Assembly: GCA_001579985.1 (NCBI GenBank)
Contig: LRSR01003733.1
Span: 6,473 to 28,604 of the forward strand
Source: Hypsibius dujardini
Taxonomy: Eukaryota; Tardigrada; Eutardigrada; Parachela; Hypsibiidae
Reading direction: 5' to 3'
DNA length: 22,132 bases
Notes under the pieces: model-generated
Seen by the model: only the letters and a program-made list of their open reading frames with translations
The model's database searches: none
Told to the model about the DNA's origin: nothing
Shown: piece by piece, positions 9,047 to 18,655 of the stretch
Layout: each line of letters starts with the position of its first letter
How positions within the stretch are numbered: the first letter of the stretch is position 1
Translations under genes and position numbers: made by a program

Positions 9047-10260
9047 AGTTTGACATTGATGACTAATCAGTACACTGTAACTTGCACTTATGTTAAAACT
9101 AAGCGCAGTCTGTACCTGGTGTTTGCCGTGGGCTAAAAACTGCCTCGCAAGGTTAGCGGGATGAGAATTGTAAGCGGTTAAAATAATCGGTGAAGGTTTT
9201 AGCGCCCGAATCAAGTCGAATAATGGTTGTGGACGTTAAGCACTGAAACTATTTGTATTACTCAATCGCGAATTATCAAATTATCCAGAGTCGCGACTCG
9301 GACGAAAAAAATGTTAAAGACCGAAACGAAAATAAGCTTTTTCATTTCCGTTGAGGCAGAAAAAAATATTGCCCGCACATTGTTCGAGTTTTGCGTCTAT
9401 AAAAATAATTAATTGGAAAAATTTACAATTAAAAAAAATTGTTTTGTAAAAATTTTCTACTAAGCAAACGAACGTTTTATTTTTTCAATAATAATAAAAC
9501 TCGACGGCTTCGACGACTCTCATTCCGGGAAACTGCGGCGCAGCTTTGCTTTTCCACTTACTAGAGACTTATCAACAATTACTCCGCACTCGGAAGAGAC
9601 AATTACCGTTTACTCTTGGAATGCCTCAAACAATGTCAATGCAAATCGCGCGTGTCAGCTAAAGTAATGCGACATCTGGAGTATAATGGCACGACCGACC
9701 GGTAAACACACACACAGTCACACACTCAGACACAGAGACACTCAGGCACTCAGACACACACACAGTCATACACTCAGACACTCAGACACACACACAGTCA
9801 TACACTCAGACACTCAGACACAGACACAGACACAGACACAGACACAGACACACAGACACTCAGACACACAGGCACACAGGCACAGACACAGAGCACACAG
9901 ACACTCAGACACTCATCATCTAGACCTGTGGTCGCATGATTCATCCATCGCAAAGACGTATCGCCCCAGCTTAGCTCCTCACTAAAGCCCATCTTGACAC
10001 ACACAAGTTAGCAGTAAGTCAACTTTCTCAAGTCATTAAAGATGTTTCGCAAACTGACATATCTGAATCTAATATGGCATAAGACATACGTTATGTATGT
10101 TCCCTATGTATAAGAAAATTCTCTTTTCGCAAACTGACTTGACCAAACAACATAACATACATCTCCCACACCAATTAAAACTACTTTCTTCATCGTCTTT
10201 TCAAGTCTTTTTAGCTTATCCTGACAATTTTGTATCTTCAAAGAAAATTTCCGATGACGG
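9047..10260. other. Long D-E intergenic region, mostly unique A/T-rich DNA
   Basis: Largest gap in the array. It contains the 3' UTR of copy D, an A/T-rich stretch at 9360-9500 with a possible AATAAA at 9493, a CACAGA/ACTCAG array (about 9704-9916) and unremarkable sequence to 10260. I looked for remnants of a sixth copy (the coding motifs CDPR, WPG, SRDVC) and found none. Confidence 0.5.
9704..9916. repeat. CACAGA/CACTCAGA array
   Basis: Mixed units CACACACAGT, CACTCAGA and CACAGA. Several longer phrases recur, including one with CACACACAGTCATACACTCA at about 9756 and 9790. Confidence 0.9.
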
Positions 10261-10262
10261 TT

Positions 10263-10437
10263 ATGGTGCAGCGTGTACATAGCCTACGGAAAACAGTAGT
10301 GCGCGTAGCCACATGCATATGGAAAACGGTAGTGCACGTAGCCACATGCATACGGAAAACAGTAGTGCGCGTAGCCAATGCAGCATACGGAAAACGGTAG
10401 TGCGCGTAGCCACATGGCATACTGAAAACAGTAGTGC
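10263..10437. repeat. 33-34-bp minisatellite, first cluster
   Basis: About five units of the form GGAAAACGGTAGTGCGCGTA followed by GCCACATGGCATAC, with AACAG/AACGG and TGCGCG/TGCACG variants. Non-coding; the minus-strand Ala-Thr-Arg-Thr-Thr ORF is an artefact of the unit. Confidence 0.9.
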
Positions 10438-10667
10438 TATGTTAGTACGTGTAATCCGTTGTGATTGGTTGTGGTGATTCTTTAGTCAGTGTTTTACGGT
10501 GATTCATGTACTCGTACTCTACTCGTATTGTGTATATACACGTTCTCTTTATACTGAGATATGCTGGAGTTGTTCGGAAGCTCGAGAATGAAGAGTATGA
10601 TTTCGGCGTTACAATAATAGGTTCTTCCGCTTGTGTTCGATTGGGACTCATAAGTATAGGCTAACAC

Positions 10668-10793
10668 ATCAGTAGTACGCGTAGCCAATGCAGCATACGG
10701 AAAACGGTAGTGCGCGTAGCCACATGGCATACGGAAAACGGTAGTGCGCGTAGCCACATGGCATACGGAAAACGGTAGTGCGCGTAGCCAAAA
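10668..10793. repeat. 33-34-bp minisatellite, second cluster
   Basis: Same unit as at 10263-10437, about 3.5 copies, with the last units almost identical. The two clusters are separated by about 230 bp of unrelated DNA (10438-10667). Confidence 0.9.
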
Positions 10794-10985
10794 TGTTATG
10801 TTTATGTCTATGCGAGTTCTTATGTTGGCGTGCGTAATCTCTCTATTATACGGATACTAAAACTGCAGCAGCGCTTAACCTGCTGAACAGGTATTCGACT
10901 GTTGAGCGACTGTTGAGCGACCGTCGAGCCTGTTTCTTTTCCGGCAGATAGGAAGTTCATTTTCGTCCAAGGAATTTACGCTACG

Positions 10986-12619
10986 ATGGCTCATTTATTC
11001 CGGATATTTCTTCTTATTTTCGGCCTTTTTTTATCCGGGGTAGGAAGGGTTGCGGACTTTTTCGTCGCCGTCTGGGATTAATTAAGTATAAAGAAATGTG
11101 TGTTTTTTAATCCGTTTGTAGTGTGAAGCGGTGGAGGGTCCGTTGCGGGTGGAGTTGGATCTCCGTCGGCTGAACAACAGCTACGCGCTGCTGCAGAACG
11201 GACAGCAGTGTGATCTGACGAGTGCCTGTGATATGCGCATCAAGGGATACCTCGACACGTAAGGAGCGTTCAATTCACCGTAAACAAAAATGTCTTAACG
11301 CGGGCTGCCGCAATGACCAAGCGTACGGTCTACCATTCAGCCCCGGATCTGTTATTAATTATGAGCAAATATAGCAGAGTATTATGCGTAAGGCTCAACT
11401 GCATTACTCGCGGATACTTTTTCGCATTTCAGCGACAGTCCTCTGGATGCCTGGCCGGGGTCTAAACCGTTGGCTACGTGGACGAAGGTTTTCGAGAAGG
11501 ACAATGACAACATCCCCATAATCAACAAAATTGTCTCACGCGATGTTTGTCGAGGCGACATTACGGTGAGTGTCATTCCGGCTATTCAGGTCATCTGCCT
11601 GTCTTTGACATGTGTCTATATATGTCTGTCTGTCTATCTGTCTGCCTGCCTGCCTGCCTGCCTGCCTGTCTGAGTGTCTGTCTGTCTACCTGTCTGCCTG
11701 TCTGCCTGTCTGTCTGAGTGTCTGAGTGTCTGTCTGTCTGGATGTCTGAATGTTTGTCTGCCTGCCTGTCCATTTGTCAGTCAGCCAGTCTATTGTCTTT
11801 TTATTTGCCTGTCTGTTCCATCGATTGTCCGGTTTTGCTAATGTCTTTCTATCTGTTGCCTGACCACACACGTCAGTGCTTGACAGATGTTTTTCTCGCT
11901 GATGACAAAGTTTGTTTTAGAGGGCGAACTTGAGACTACTTGTGGTGGACGTCGATTCACTCACCAAGAATGACCTAATCGAGCAGTTCGAGTGCATGGT
12001 TCCTGTGGAAAACGTCGCCTCCGGCATGGCTCGTGCCACCTGGTCAACGGAACGCGCCTGTGACGCCACGTTCAATCCAGCCAGAATTCGGTGAGTCGTT
12101 CGACGTGTCTCCTCGCGTGAGTGTGTTCTGTGTGTTACTGAAACAAGCAGTCGCGTCTTTCCGCGAGCACACTCGCACGTCCTCAACGAGCCGTGAAGAG
12201 TCATCCGTGCAGAGACTTGCATTCGCCAGACACGGACTCAGCAAACACAGACTGTAGAGTCGCGACCCATCCGTGGTGCCTACGTCATCACAAAGTAAAA
12301 AGCGACCGTTTTGATTGATTGATTGCAAAGACGTCCGAACCACAAGACCGCACGTGTTGATCGATTGATTGATTGATTCCCTTTAACGATTTGGGGAGAA
12401 ACAAGCGCTTGATTGATCGATTGAAGCGTACAGTGTTTTTGGCCCACCGGGTCTAATTTACTGGGGGGGGGGCGGGGTCCAAAAAGTACCACAGATGGGT
12501 CGCGACTCTACAGTACCGGTTCTCTGTTTGTTTGCAGTCTCAACTTCCGGTACAGGGTCTTCCACATTACCCTCGACGAATGCGGTCGACCACCGGCCGG
12601 AGCCACGGCCAAAACTTGA
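10986..12619 (+). CDS. Secreted six-cysteine protein, array copy E (191 aa)
   Basis: Function unknown. Exons: 10986-11039, 11122-11258, 11433-11565, 11921-12090, 12538-12619; phases 0, 2, 0, 2. The leader MAHLFRIFLLIFGLFLSG is strongly hydrophobic and continues CEA, so cleavage probably follows that Ala. The mature part has [75 protein letters not shown] and a diverged C-terminus with FRYRVFHITLDECGR. WRAF is replaced by YRVF, as in copy A, so the two outer copies depart from B-D. Intron 3 is a CTGT array; intron 4 carries a 262-bp TIR element. AATAAA at 12721. It converges on the minus-strand gene ending at 12762. Confidence 0.88.
11598..11790. repeat. (CTGT/CTGC)n array in intron 3 of copy E
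   Basis: Tetranucleotide array with GAGTGT and GAATGT interruptions, filling the middle of the intron between the donor at 11566 and the acceptor ending at 11920. Confidence 0.92.
12252..12513. mobile_element. TIR element (CTGTAGAGTCGCGACCC) in intron 4 of copy E
   Basis: The ends are perfect inverted repeats for about 20 bp (CTGTAGAGTCGCGACCCATC), continuing with mismatches (CGTGGTGCC against TGTGGTACT). The right side is followed by TA; the left flank is GA, so the target duplication is lost or atypical. The interior has two GATT runs, the phrase GAAACAAGCGCTTGATTGAT and a G-run near 12463. The right end lies 24 bp from the intron acceptor. No ORF of note. Confidence 0.7.
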
Positions 12620-12720
12620 CGACAATCGCGCTCCCCGCGGCGCAACACCACCAAAGAAAAAATTTAGACCTGACCATGCCATAAAAGAAGTTGAAAGAAT
12701 CGATAAAAGTTTCCAGTGAT

Positions 12721-12726
12721 AATAAA
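12721..12726 (+). promoter_or_regulatory. Poly(A) signal of copy E
   Basis: AATAAA about 100 nt after the stop of copy E; a second GAATAAAC follows at about 12735. Both fall inside the 142-bp gap to the convergent gene. Confidence 0.6.
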
Positions 12727-12761
12727 CAGCGAAAGAATAAACAATTCCCAGCAAGTCCCGG

Positions 12762-13130
12762 CTACTCCTCCTCCTCCGGCTCCACATCGGAGACCTCAGC
12801 GTCTGCAGCGGCCGGAATGGCTTTGTGCGAAAGTTTGATCGTCTTCATGTGTCGATAAAGAAATGACGGGAGGGAAGGGGGAATTTTCCCCACCGACAGC
12901 TGGTCCAATGAATAGACAACGCCGTAGCCGAAGATGGACTGCGCCTTTTGGGCCAGCGCCAAATGCAATCGCGCTGGAGATTGTTAAGGCAACTATTACA
13001 AGAAGGGAAGAAGCGGGTGCCTGACAGACAGACAGACAGACACTCAAACAGACAGACAGACACTCAGGCAAACAAACAGACACTCAGGCAGGCAGACAGA
13101 CAGACAGACAGACAGACACTCAAACAGACA

Positions 13131-13175
<45 letters not shown>

Positions 13176-15778
13176 ACAGGCAGACAGGTTGAAAGACAGT
13201 TATGGAAATGGCAAACAGGAAGATAAGCCGCGAGAATGAGCATGTTGACAACTTGCTGAGAAGATAAGATGCATCGATTACCGTCAATGGCTTTGAAGAA
13301 GTCCGAGCCGAGAATCAGTTCGTAGGAGCCTAGTACTCGTCGGTTGTTGAGTTGCTCCGGCATCACCATGTCACGCTCCCGCCGTAGCCGTTCCACACCC
13401 AGGCGACCGCCCAGCATCCGCGACATGACGTACCACAAGTAACGGTTGGTGTTAAATTCACCGGCAATAAAGCTGGCATCCACACTGTCAAGCTCCGAAT
13501 CAGCAACAATGTGCGGGAAGTCCTGGTGGACGGGCTGCTTATGTGGGCCGGGAATTTGGAAGGTGTAGGGATTGCGTGCGACCATCGTCGACGGTATAAG
13601 GGCAATTTTTTCCACTTTTTCCGGATTGAGCCGGAAAAAAGAGGAGTCTTGCTTGGCTCCACTGGGAGGAGTAGCATAGGTGTAGTCAGACTCATGCAGC
13701 TCTAGAAAAATATGTCACAGTTTTACTAGGTCTCTGTCTGTCTGTCTGTCTGTCTGCCTGTCTGTCTGTCTGCTTGTCTGCCTGTCTGTCTGTCTGTCTG
13801 TTTGTCTGCCTGCCTGTCTGAGTGTCTGAGTGTCTGTCTGTTTGTCTGTTTGTCTGCCTGGCAATGAATTCATACCAGGCAGAGTGGTTATCGGAACAGA
13901 CGCGAAGCACGGCCGACGCTCATGATTATGCGCCTCCAACGGATCTAACCGGATGACTTCCAGACAAGCCTTTGTCTTGCGTGCAGCAAAATGAATTTTC
14001 GCGTGACAGTCTCCGGGATTGCCGAGGCGGTTTTTCGGGCGCTTCTTCTTGCCTTCACCGTTGCGTGCTCGCGGTTTCTTCTCCCCCGTGGCCGGATGGT
14101 GACTGCACACATAGTTCCGATACCGATAATGCAGGCGCTTCGCCAGCGGATGATCCTTCGGGATCAGCGAGCCACACTCGCTAGCGTAAGACAAATGATT
14201 TTCCCGAAGGTAATCTTGGAACGCGGCACTAAACGCCTTCCACGAGTGATAGACGGCTCCCACTTCCAGTTTCGGAGGAGGGGATTCGTCCTCTTCCACA
14301 TCTTTGTCAGGCGGATCGAGCTGCTGTTCTGACTCGGTAGTGTCTGCTCAGCCACAAACAAAACACGCAACTCATCAATCAACGCATAACAACACATCTC
14401 AACTGCCAGGCATAAAAAAAACTAATACCTGCCCACTACGAAAGGAAAATTTAAGTTTACAGTTAAGCAGACAAAATACACACTTCAACAAAAAGGATAT
14501 CAAACACATGGCCAACAAGTGGAAAATATATAAAAACTCAAGCAACTCGTCAATCAATCCATCGATTTATGAGACATACGCTAAAACAACCAAGCAACTC
14601 GCCAATTAATCAATCAATGGGATATACGCTAAAACACTAAAGCAAGTGGTAAATCAATCAATCAATGAGATATACGCTAAAACAACCAAGCAACTCATCA
14701 ATCAATCAATCAATCAATGGGATATACGCTAAAACACTCAAGCCACAGCAAACACGCACTAAGACAATCAACACACACAAAACTCATGCACAAAGCACCG
14801 TCAACTACGGAATGAATAAAAACATACGCAATCAATCGAAAAGGGAGTCAAATAAATGGCCAACAAGAGGAAAATAGTAACTACCGCTACACATTCAGGC
14901 AACTCATCAATCAATCGAATATACATAAGGTAAAGCCACAAGTCATAGGAACCACACAATACATCAATCAACGCACACCATCACATGCAAATCGGCAAAC
15001 ATAATTCACTACCTTCTTCATCATTTCCCGACTCAATGTGACGTGCAGCCTCCTTTCCCTCCCTCCGATCCTGCTCCTCCCTCACATCCCCATGCCCACG
15101 CACAGTCGCCGGGGGTGGCAGGCCCGTCGTCAGCTGAACCAACTGATGGAATCCCCTGGCAGCAGCACTGCTCCACGTCTTCTTCTTCGCCCGTTTCCGC
15201 GGCACCTCCTCATCTCGCACCTCCTCATCATCTCGCACCTCTTTATCCTCCACGTCCAAATTAACAGCCTTCACATGCTGCATCACCTCCTCCGGCAGAG
15301 CGGCCACATGCTCCAACAACCGCGTCAGATCCTCCGAGGACGCCAGAAAATCCCTTCCTCCCAACAGTGCGGCGATCATCCCCGGGCCGATGGCCTGCCG
15401 ACCGACAAACGCCGTCGGTTTCAACTGCCACTCCATCAAGGCGTTCCGTTCGTGGAGGATGCGCACGCAGCGGGAGACGCGCGGCAGCGGTGCGAGGTAG
15501 TTCAGCTGGAAGAAGACGACGAGCTTCTCTTCCGCGTCTATTATGTGACGCCATTCGCCGTGGCTGCAGGGCGCTTGCTCCGAGGGCGGGAGGAGCACTC
15601 TGGTGAGGTAGTCAAAGGTGAAGGAGGAGGGGGATTTGTCTTCGGCTGCAGTGATGCTGCTGGGGATTTTCTTCGGAGATCCTGAAGCGGCGCTGGAAAC
15701 TTTCCGTTTGGCTTCGATCACTGCTTGCCCGGCGGCTTCGGCGGCTTGACTTCTAGTACGGTGAGATGGGCTTGACAT
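12762..15778 (-). CDS. Probable nuclear protein with FAR1/ZSWIM3-N-like zinc-binding segment (621 aa)
   Basis: Four exons on the minus strand: 15778-15013, 14343-13876, 13701-13282, 12973-12762, all introns phase 1 with GT-AG ends, 1866 nt in total. An in-frame ATG at 15796 would add six residues. Residues 1-40 are basic and Ser/Ala-rich. Residues 45-200 form a conserved-looking region of unknown family, followed by an acidic run and a basic RKRAKKK, a likely nuclear signal. Exon 2 (about 281-397) has the layout of the N-terminal domain of ZSWIM3/FAR1-type proteins: a SWKAFSAAFQDYLRENH helix, LHYRYRNYVCSHH, a basic loop, DCHAKIHF and a final EAHNHE. The Cys and His residues are the expected zinc ligands. 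There is no MULE transposase or SWIM motif, so it may be a domesticated DNA-binding protein. The last two exons form a domain I do not recognise and end in an acidic DVEPEEEE tail. Introns hold a CAAT minisatellite, a CTGT array and a CAGA array. Confidence 0.75.
13020..13190. repeat. CAGA/CAGG array in intron 3 of the minus-strand gene
   Basis: Tetranucleotide array with ACTCAG interruptions and a pure GGCA block at about 13135-13173. It sits close to the acceptor of the last exon, as in introns of the plus-strand genes. Confidence 0.95.
13731..13860. repeat. (CTGT)n array in intron 2 of the minus-strand gene
   Basis: The array fills almost the whole 174-bp intron between the exon ends at 13876 and 13701. 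An ORF reading through it extends exon 2 with Arg-Gln-Thr-Asp repeats; the GTATGA donor at 13875 makes that extension unlikely. Confidence 0.93.
14350..15000. repeat. Intron 1 of the minus-strand gene, with CAAT-based minisatellite
   Basis: The segment 14540-14760 holds four units of 48-52 bp: a (CAAT)n run, then GGGATATACGCTAAAACA and CAAGCAACTC-like sequence (ATACGCT at 14576, 14624, 14672, 14724). Shorter CAATCAAT runs follow near 14827, 14905 and 14962. No coding sequence seen; plus-strand ORFs here are Asn/Ser repeats. Confidence 0.8.
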
Positions 15779-15880
15779 TATGTGTTTCTTTTTCAATTGA
15801 AGGCAAAAATAAATCCAAAAATAAATAGTTTTTTAGATTTTAAATTGTTTAGAAAACCAAAACAAGATGTGCGAAACAAG

Positions 15881-16095
15881 ACAAAGTGGAATCGTAGTAA
15901 TTCCAAGTGGAATACTCGCATTTGGAGTGGAATAGCTGCGCGAAAGAAAGTCACTGGAAGACAAAGTGGAATCGTAGTAATTCCAGGTGGAATATTCTCA
16001 AGTGGAGTGGAATCGCTGCGCGAAGCAATGTCATTGGAAGTGAAATCGTAGTAATTCCAGGTGGAATACTTGCACTTGGAGTGGAATCGCCACTA
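15881..16095. repeat. 74-80-bp tandem repeat, about 2.7 units
   Basis: Units starting near 15881, 15961 and 16037 share AAAGTGGAATCGTAGTAATT, CCAGGTGGAATA, GGAGTGGAATCG and CTGCGCGAA. The GTGGAAT heptamer recurs within each unit. ORFs across it are repetitive (SKWN, IPGGI) and not credible genes. Confidence 0.85.
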
Positions 16096-16099
16096 TCTT

Positions 16100-16910
16100 C
16101 CAGTGGAATCTCATGGTTGAATGGCTTGAGCACTGGCACACTGGCTAGGGTACCCTGCCACCGCACTACATGGCCCTTCTCCAACACCCGTTTGCCGGCC
16201 ATCGTTTGGACTGATTTTCCGTCACGTTAGCCGTCCGTCCATCCTAGATATTTCCTGACCGTCGACCATCGCACAGACAGCATGCCCACCACGTTCGCCG
16301 ACCGTCTACACACACACAGATTGGGACCATGTGGGTACTTCACAAACCGATTGTCCACCACGGCCATCCACCACCCGCCTTACTGACCGGTTGTCCACCA
16401 CAGTTATGGACTCTCCGGAGTAGGGAATGACCGTCCGTCCCATCCGCCGACTCCCACCACCCTCGACGGACCAACCGTCTGCTCTGCACTAATAGACCCT
16501 CTAGCTTGGGCACTGACCGCCAATTGTCCGGACGGACCGTTCACTACGCTGGCGGACCGTCCGTCTTACCCGCCGACTCCTACTACCCTCAATAGACCAA
16601 CCGTCTGCTATACACTGACAGATCCTCCAGAATCCGCTGACCACACCAGATGGACCGACTGTTCGCTCATTCGATGGACCCTCCAGCGTAGGAAATGACC
16701 GTTAATCGTCCAGCCAGACCATCCGTCAGCGATTCAGACGAACCCCACACTCCAGCTGGGCGGGCGGTCTGTCTGAGTGATTCACGGTCAGTCCTTACGC
16801 TCGATTGTCGATCAGTGTAGCGAACAATCCGTCCGCCGGGACGGGGTAGAGGTCTGTTGACCGAATGTTTTGCATCCGCCAACCGTCCACCGTACGCTCA
16901 TATCGCGTAC
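16100..16910. repeat. Degenerate CCGTCC-rich tandem region, about 127-bp period
   Basis: Segments near 16447 and 16574 align over their length: CCGACTCC.AC.ACCCTC, then GACCAACCGTCTGCT and CCTC.AG. Related fragments (TGGAC.CTCC.G.GTAGG followed by AATGACCGT) occur at about 16410 and 16676. An old tandem array that has decayed; no coding frame. Bases 16100-16300 are only weakly related. Confidence 0.55.
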
Positions 16911-17990
16911 CATGACATCCACACTATATGACGCCAAAGACATTCAGTATATCAGGCAAACAGTTTGTACGGTTCGTTCTCTTCACTGCCATCTGACCAC
17001 CCGATGCAAAAGATGAACCTCAGCGTTAAGCGAAATGAGCTTATCGGCGAACCTTAGCTGAGTTCCCACTGGCTTAGCGCTGATGCTCAATTAATGTTAT
17101 AACTCGCATAGAGTAATAATCAGCGCTACCTTAATTTAGCCTAGTCAGCTATCCCAAAACTGCCTTAGCTCCGACTAGCCTCTTAGCTTGTTCCCTAACA
17201 AGCAAAACTTGGCACTTAAACCGATCAATCAATCTACTGACTTTAATTTAACCGCGTACATGAATAAGCACAGAAAAGAACGATTCTCAGAAATTATGGC
17301 AATAATCTTCGCAGCACTTATAACTGAACACGAAAACACAGTACTATTTGCTGGTTAAGAAACAACTAGCATTGAACGAAATGGCTGTGGAAGAGGTCAA
17401 AAAGATAAGAAAGGTACGCTCGGATGGGATCGACTGTCACCTATGGGGAGAAAGACAATCTGCTTATGATGGGCTGATAAGTGACCCACAACAGAAACTC
17501 AAAAAACGAAACGCTAAGTCATCCAGCTTAGTTGCAAAAATTCACTTTCGCATCGGGTGCACTGGCCGTCGAACGATTAAGGTCGGGAGTTGTAAGTGAT
17601 GCGGGTATTATGTCCAGGTATACCGTCGATCACCGTGGGGATCCGTCCAACCTGCTCTCATCAACAACAACCGAGGAGGTGGAGTCCAAAACAGCCTTGA
17701 TTGCCAAGTGACGCACATTCCCCAGCCATGCCTAGATATCGAGGCAGGCGTGAAGAGTGCGGTTCTATGTTAACCGGGGCTCCTACTGCCTGGTACAGCG
17801 GGTGTGTCTCTAGCCCCAACCCCTACCATATATATGTACCCTATGCACATACAAGGAAGACTATACAGCAGCTGAGCAAACGATAAAAAAGGCTCACAAG
17901 ACAGGTTGCATCCCGCTTCCTTTCTGTCCCTTCGTCCCATTAAACGGCGCGAAAGCCAACTTCCGGTCTATTTTGTCCGTTTTATAAATA
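16911..17990. other. No supported gene
   Basis: Sequence of mixed composition. A small inverted pair TAGCGCTGAT/ATCAGCGCTA lies near 17085-17135. An 83-codon open frame at 17348-17599 lacks a recognisable domain. The segment at 17775-17830 (GGGGCTCC...AGCCCCAACCCC) can form a short stem but does not make a tRNA cloverleaf I can trust. Confidence 0.4.
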
Positions 17991-17994
17991 CATA

Positions 17995-18296
17995 CACACG
18001 TGGCAAAAACCTCAGGCCGACCGAATTAGAGCCAACTTTTTACCTGCGTTCAGCAAAACGGGGTGGTCGGAGTTGGAGCCATTTTACTCAATGCATATAC
18101 AACTGACCACGCAGTCGATTGATGGATTAACTTTGAATTATTTCAGTAATTCGATGTTAAATCAATGAATCAAGCAATGTGAGAAACAGCTGCACGCATT
18201 GACCAAAATTGGCTCAAACTCCGACCGCCCCATTTTGCTGGGCGCCGGTGAAAAGTTGGCTTTAATTCGATCGGCCTGAGGTTTTCGCCACGTGTG
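17995..18296. mobile_element. TA-flanked MITE, TIR CACACGTGGCAAAAACC
   Basis: 302 bp bounded by TA on both sides (17993-17994, 18297-18298). Inverted arms of about 100 bp begin CACACGTGGCAAAAACCTCA and run through GGCCGA.CGAATTA.AGCCAA, with scattered mismatches. The loop of about 100 bp is A/T-rich and unique. TA duplication points to the Tc1/mariner superfamily. No transposase. Confidence 0.8.
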
Positions 18297-18302
18297 TACC
18301 CC

Positions 18303-18655
18303 GTGCGGGGTTCATTTTGGCACAAAATTAAAAATAGATCAGCGCGCGCTAGCCGATTTGAGTGAGGGACCACTCAATCGAGAGGCAGAAGCGCCGATTG
18401 TCCAAGATATTGAAGGACGACGAATGGGGGGCGATTTCCCAGCAAATGATTCAGGACAGCATCAATTGCTAGATGCCTCAGGTTCGCAAGGTGGAGAAGG
18501 CCAGGGACTCTCATATTGAGTAAACTCTTTTTTGTTTTCGCTAGAAGACCAATTTCTCTATTTTCTGCAATTTTTCGGTAATTTTTCGGTAATTTTTCGA
18601 CGAAATTTTGTGAATGAAAAAGACGGCAAAGTTTGTGCCAAAATGAACCCCGCAC
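18303..18655. mobile_element. Possible second TIR element next to the MITE
   Basis: A perfect 24-bp inverted repeat: left arm 18303-18326 begins GTGCGGGGTTCATTTTGG, right arm 18632-18655 is its complement. It encloses about 300 bp that include an open frame (18292-18519) with no recognised domain and a duplicated TTTTTCGGTAA. No clear target duplication; it may be an element or the inner part of a larger nested one beginning at 17995. Confidence 0.45.

Noticed and set aside
9047-10985. Decayed sixth paralogue in the D-E gap
   Set aside because: None of the family motifs (CDPR, WPG, SRDVC, ECG) could be found in any plus frame here.
13715-13875. Read-through extension of exon 2 of the minus-strand gene into Arg-Gln-Thr-Asp repeats
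   Set aside because: A GTATGA donor precedes it and the next exon joins in frame; the extension is the CTGT array.
15038-15685. 215-codon plus-strand ORF, Pro/Leu/Arg-rich
   Set aside because: Antisense to exon 1 of the minus-strand gene, whose frame continues in register through three introns; the plus frame does not.
17775-17830. tRNA-like or structured RNA segment
   Set aside because: A short GC stem can be drawn but no T-loop consensus or complete cloverleaf is present.
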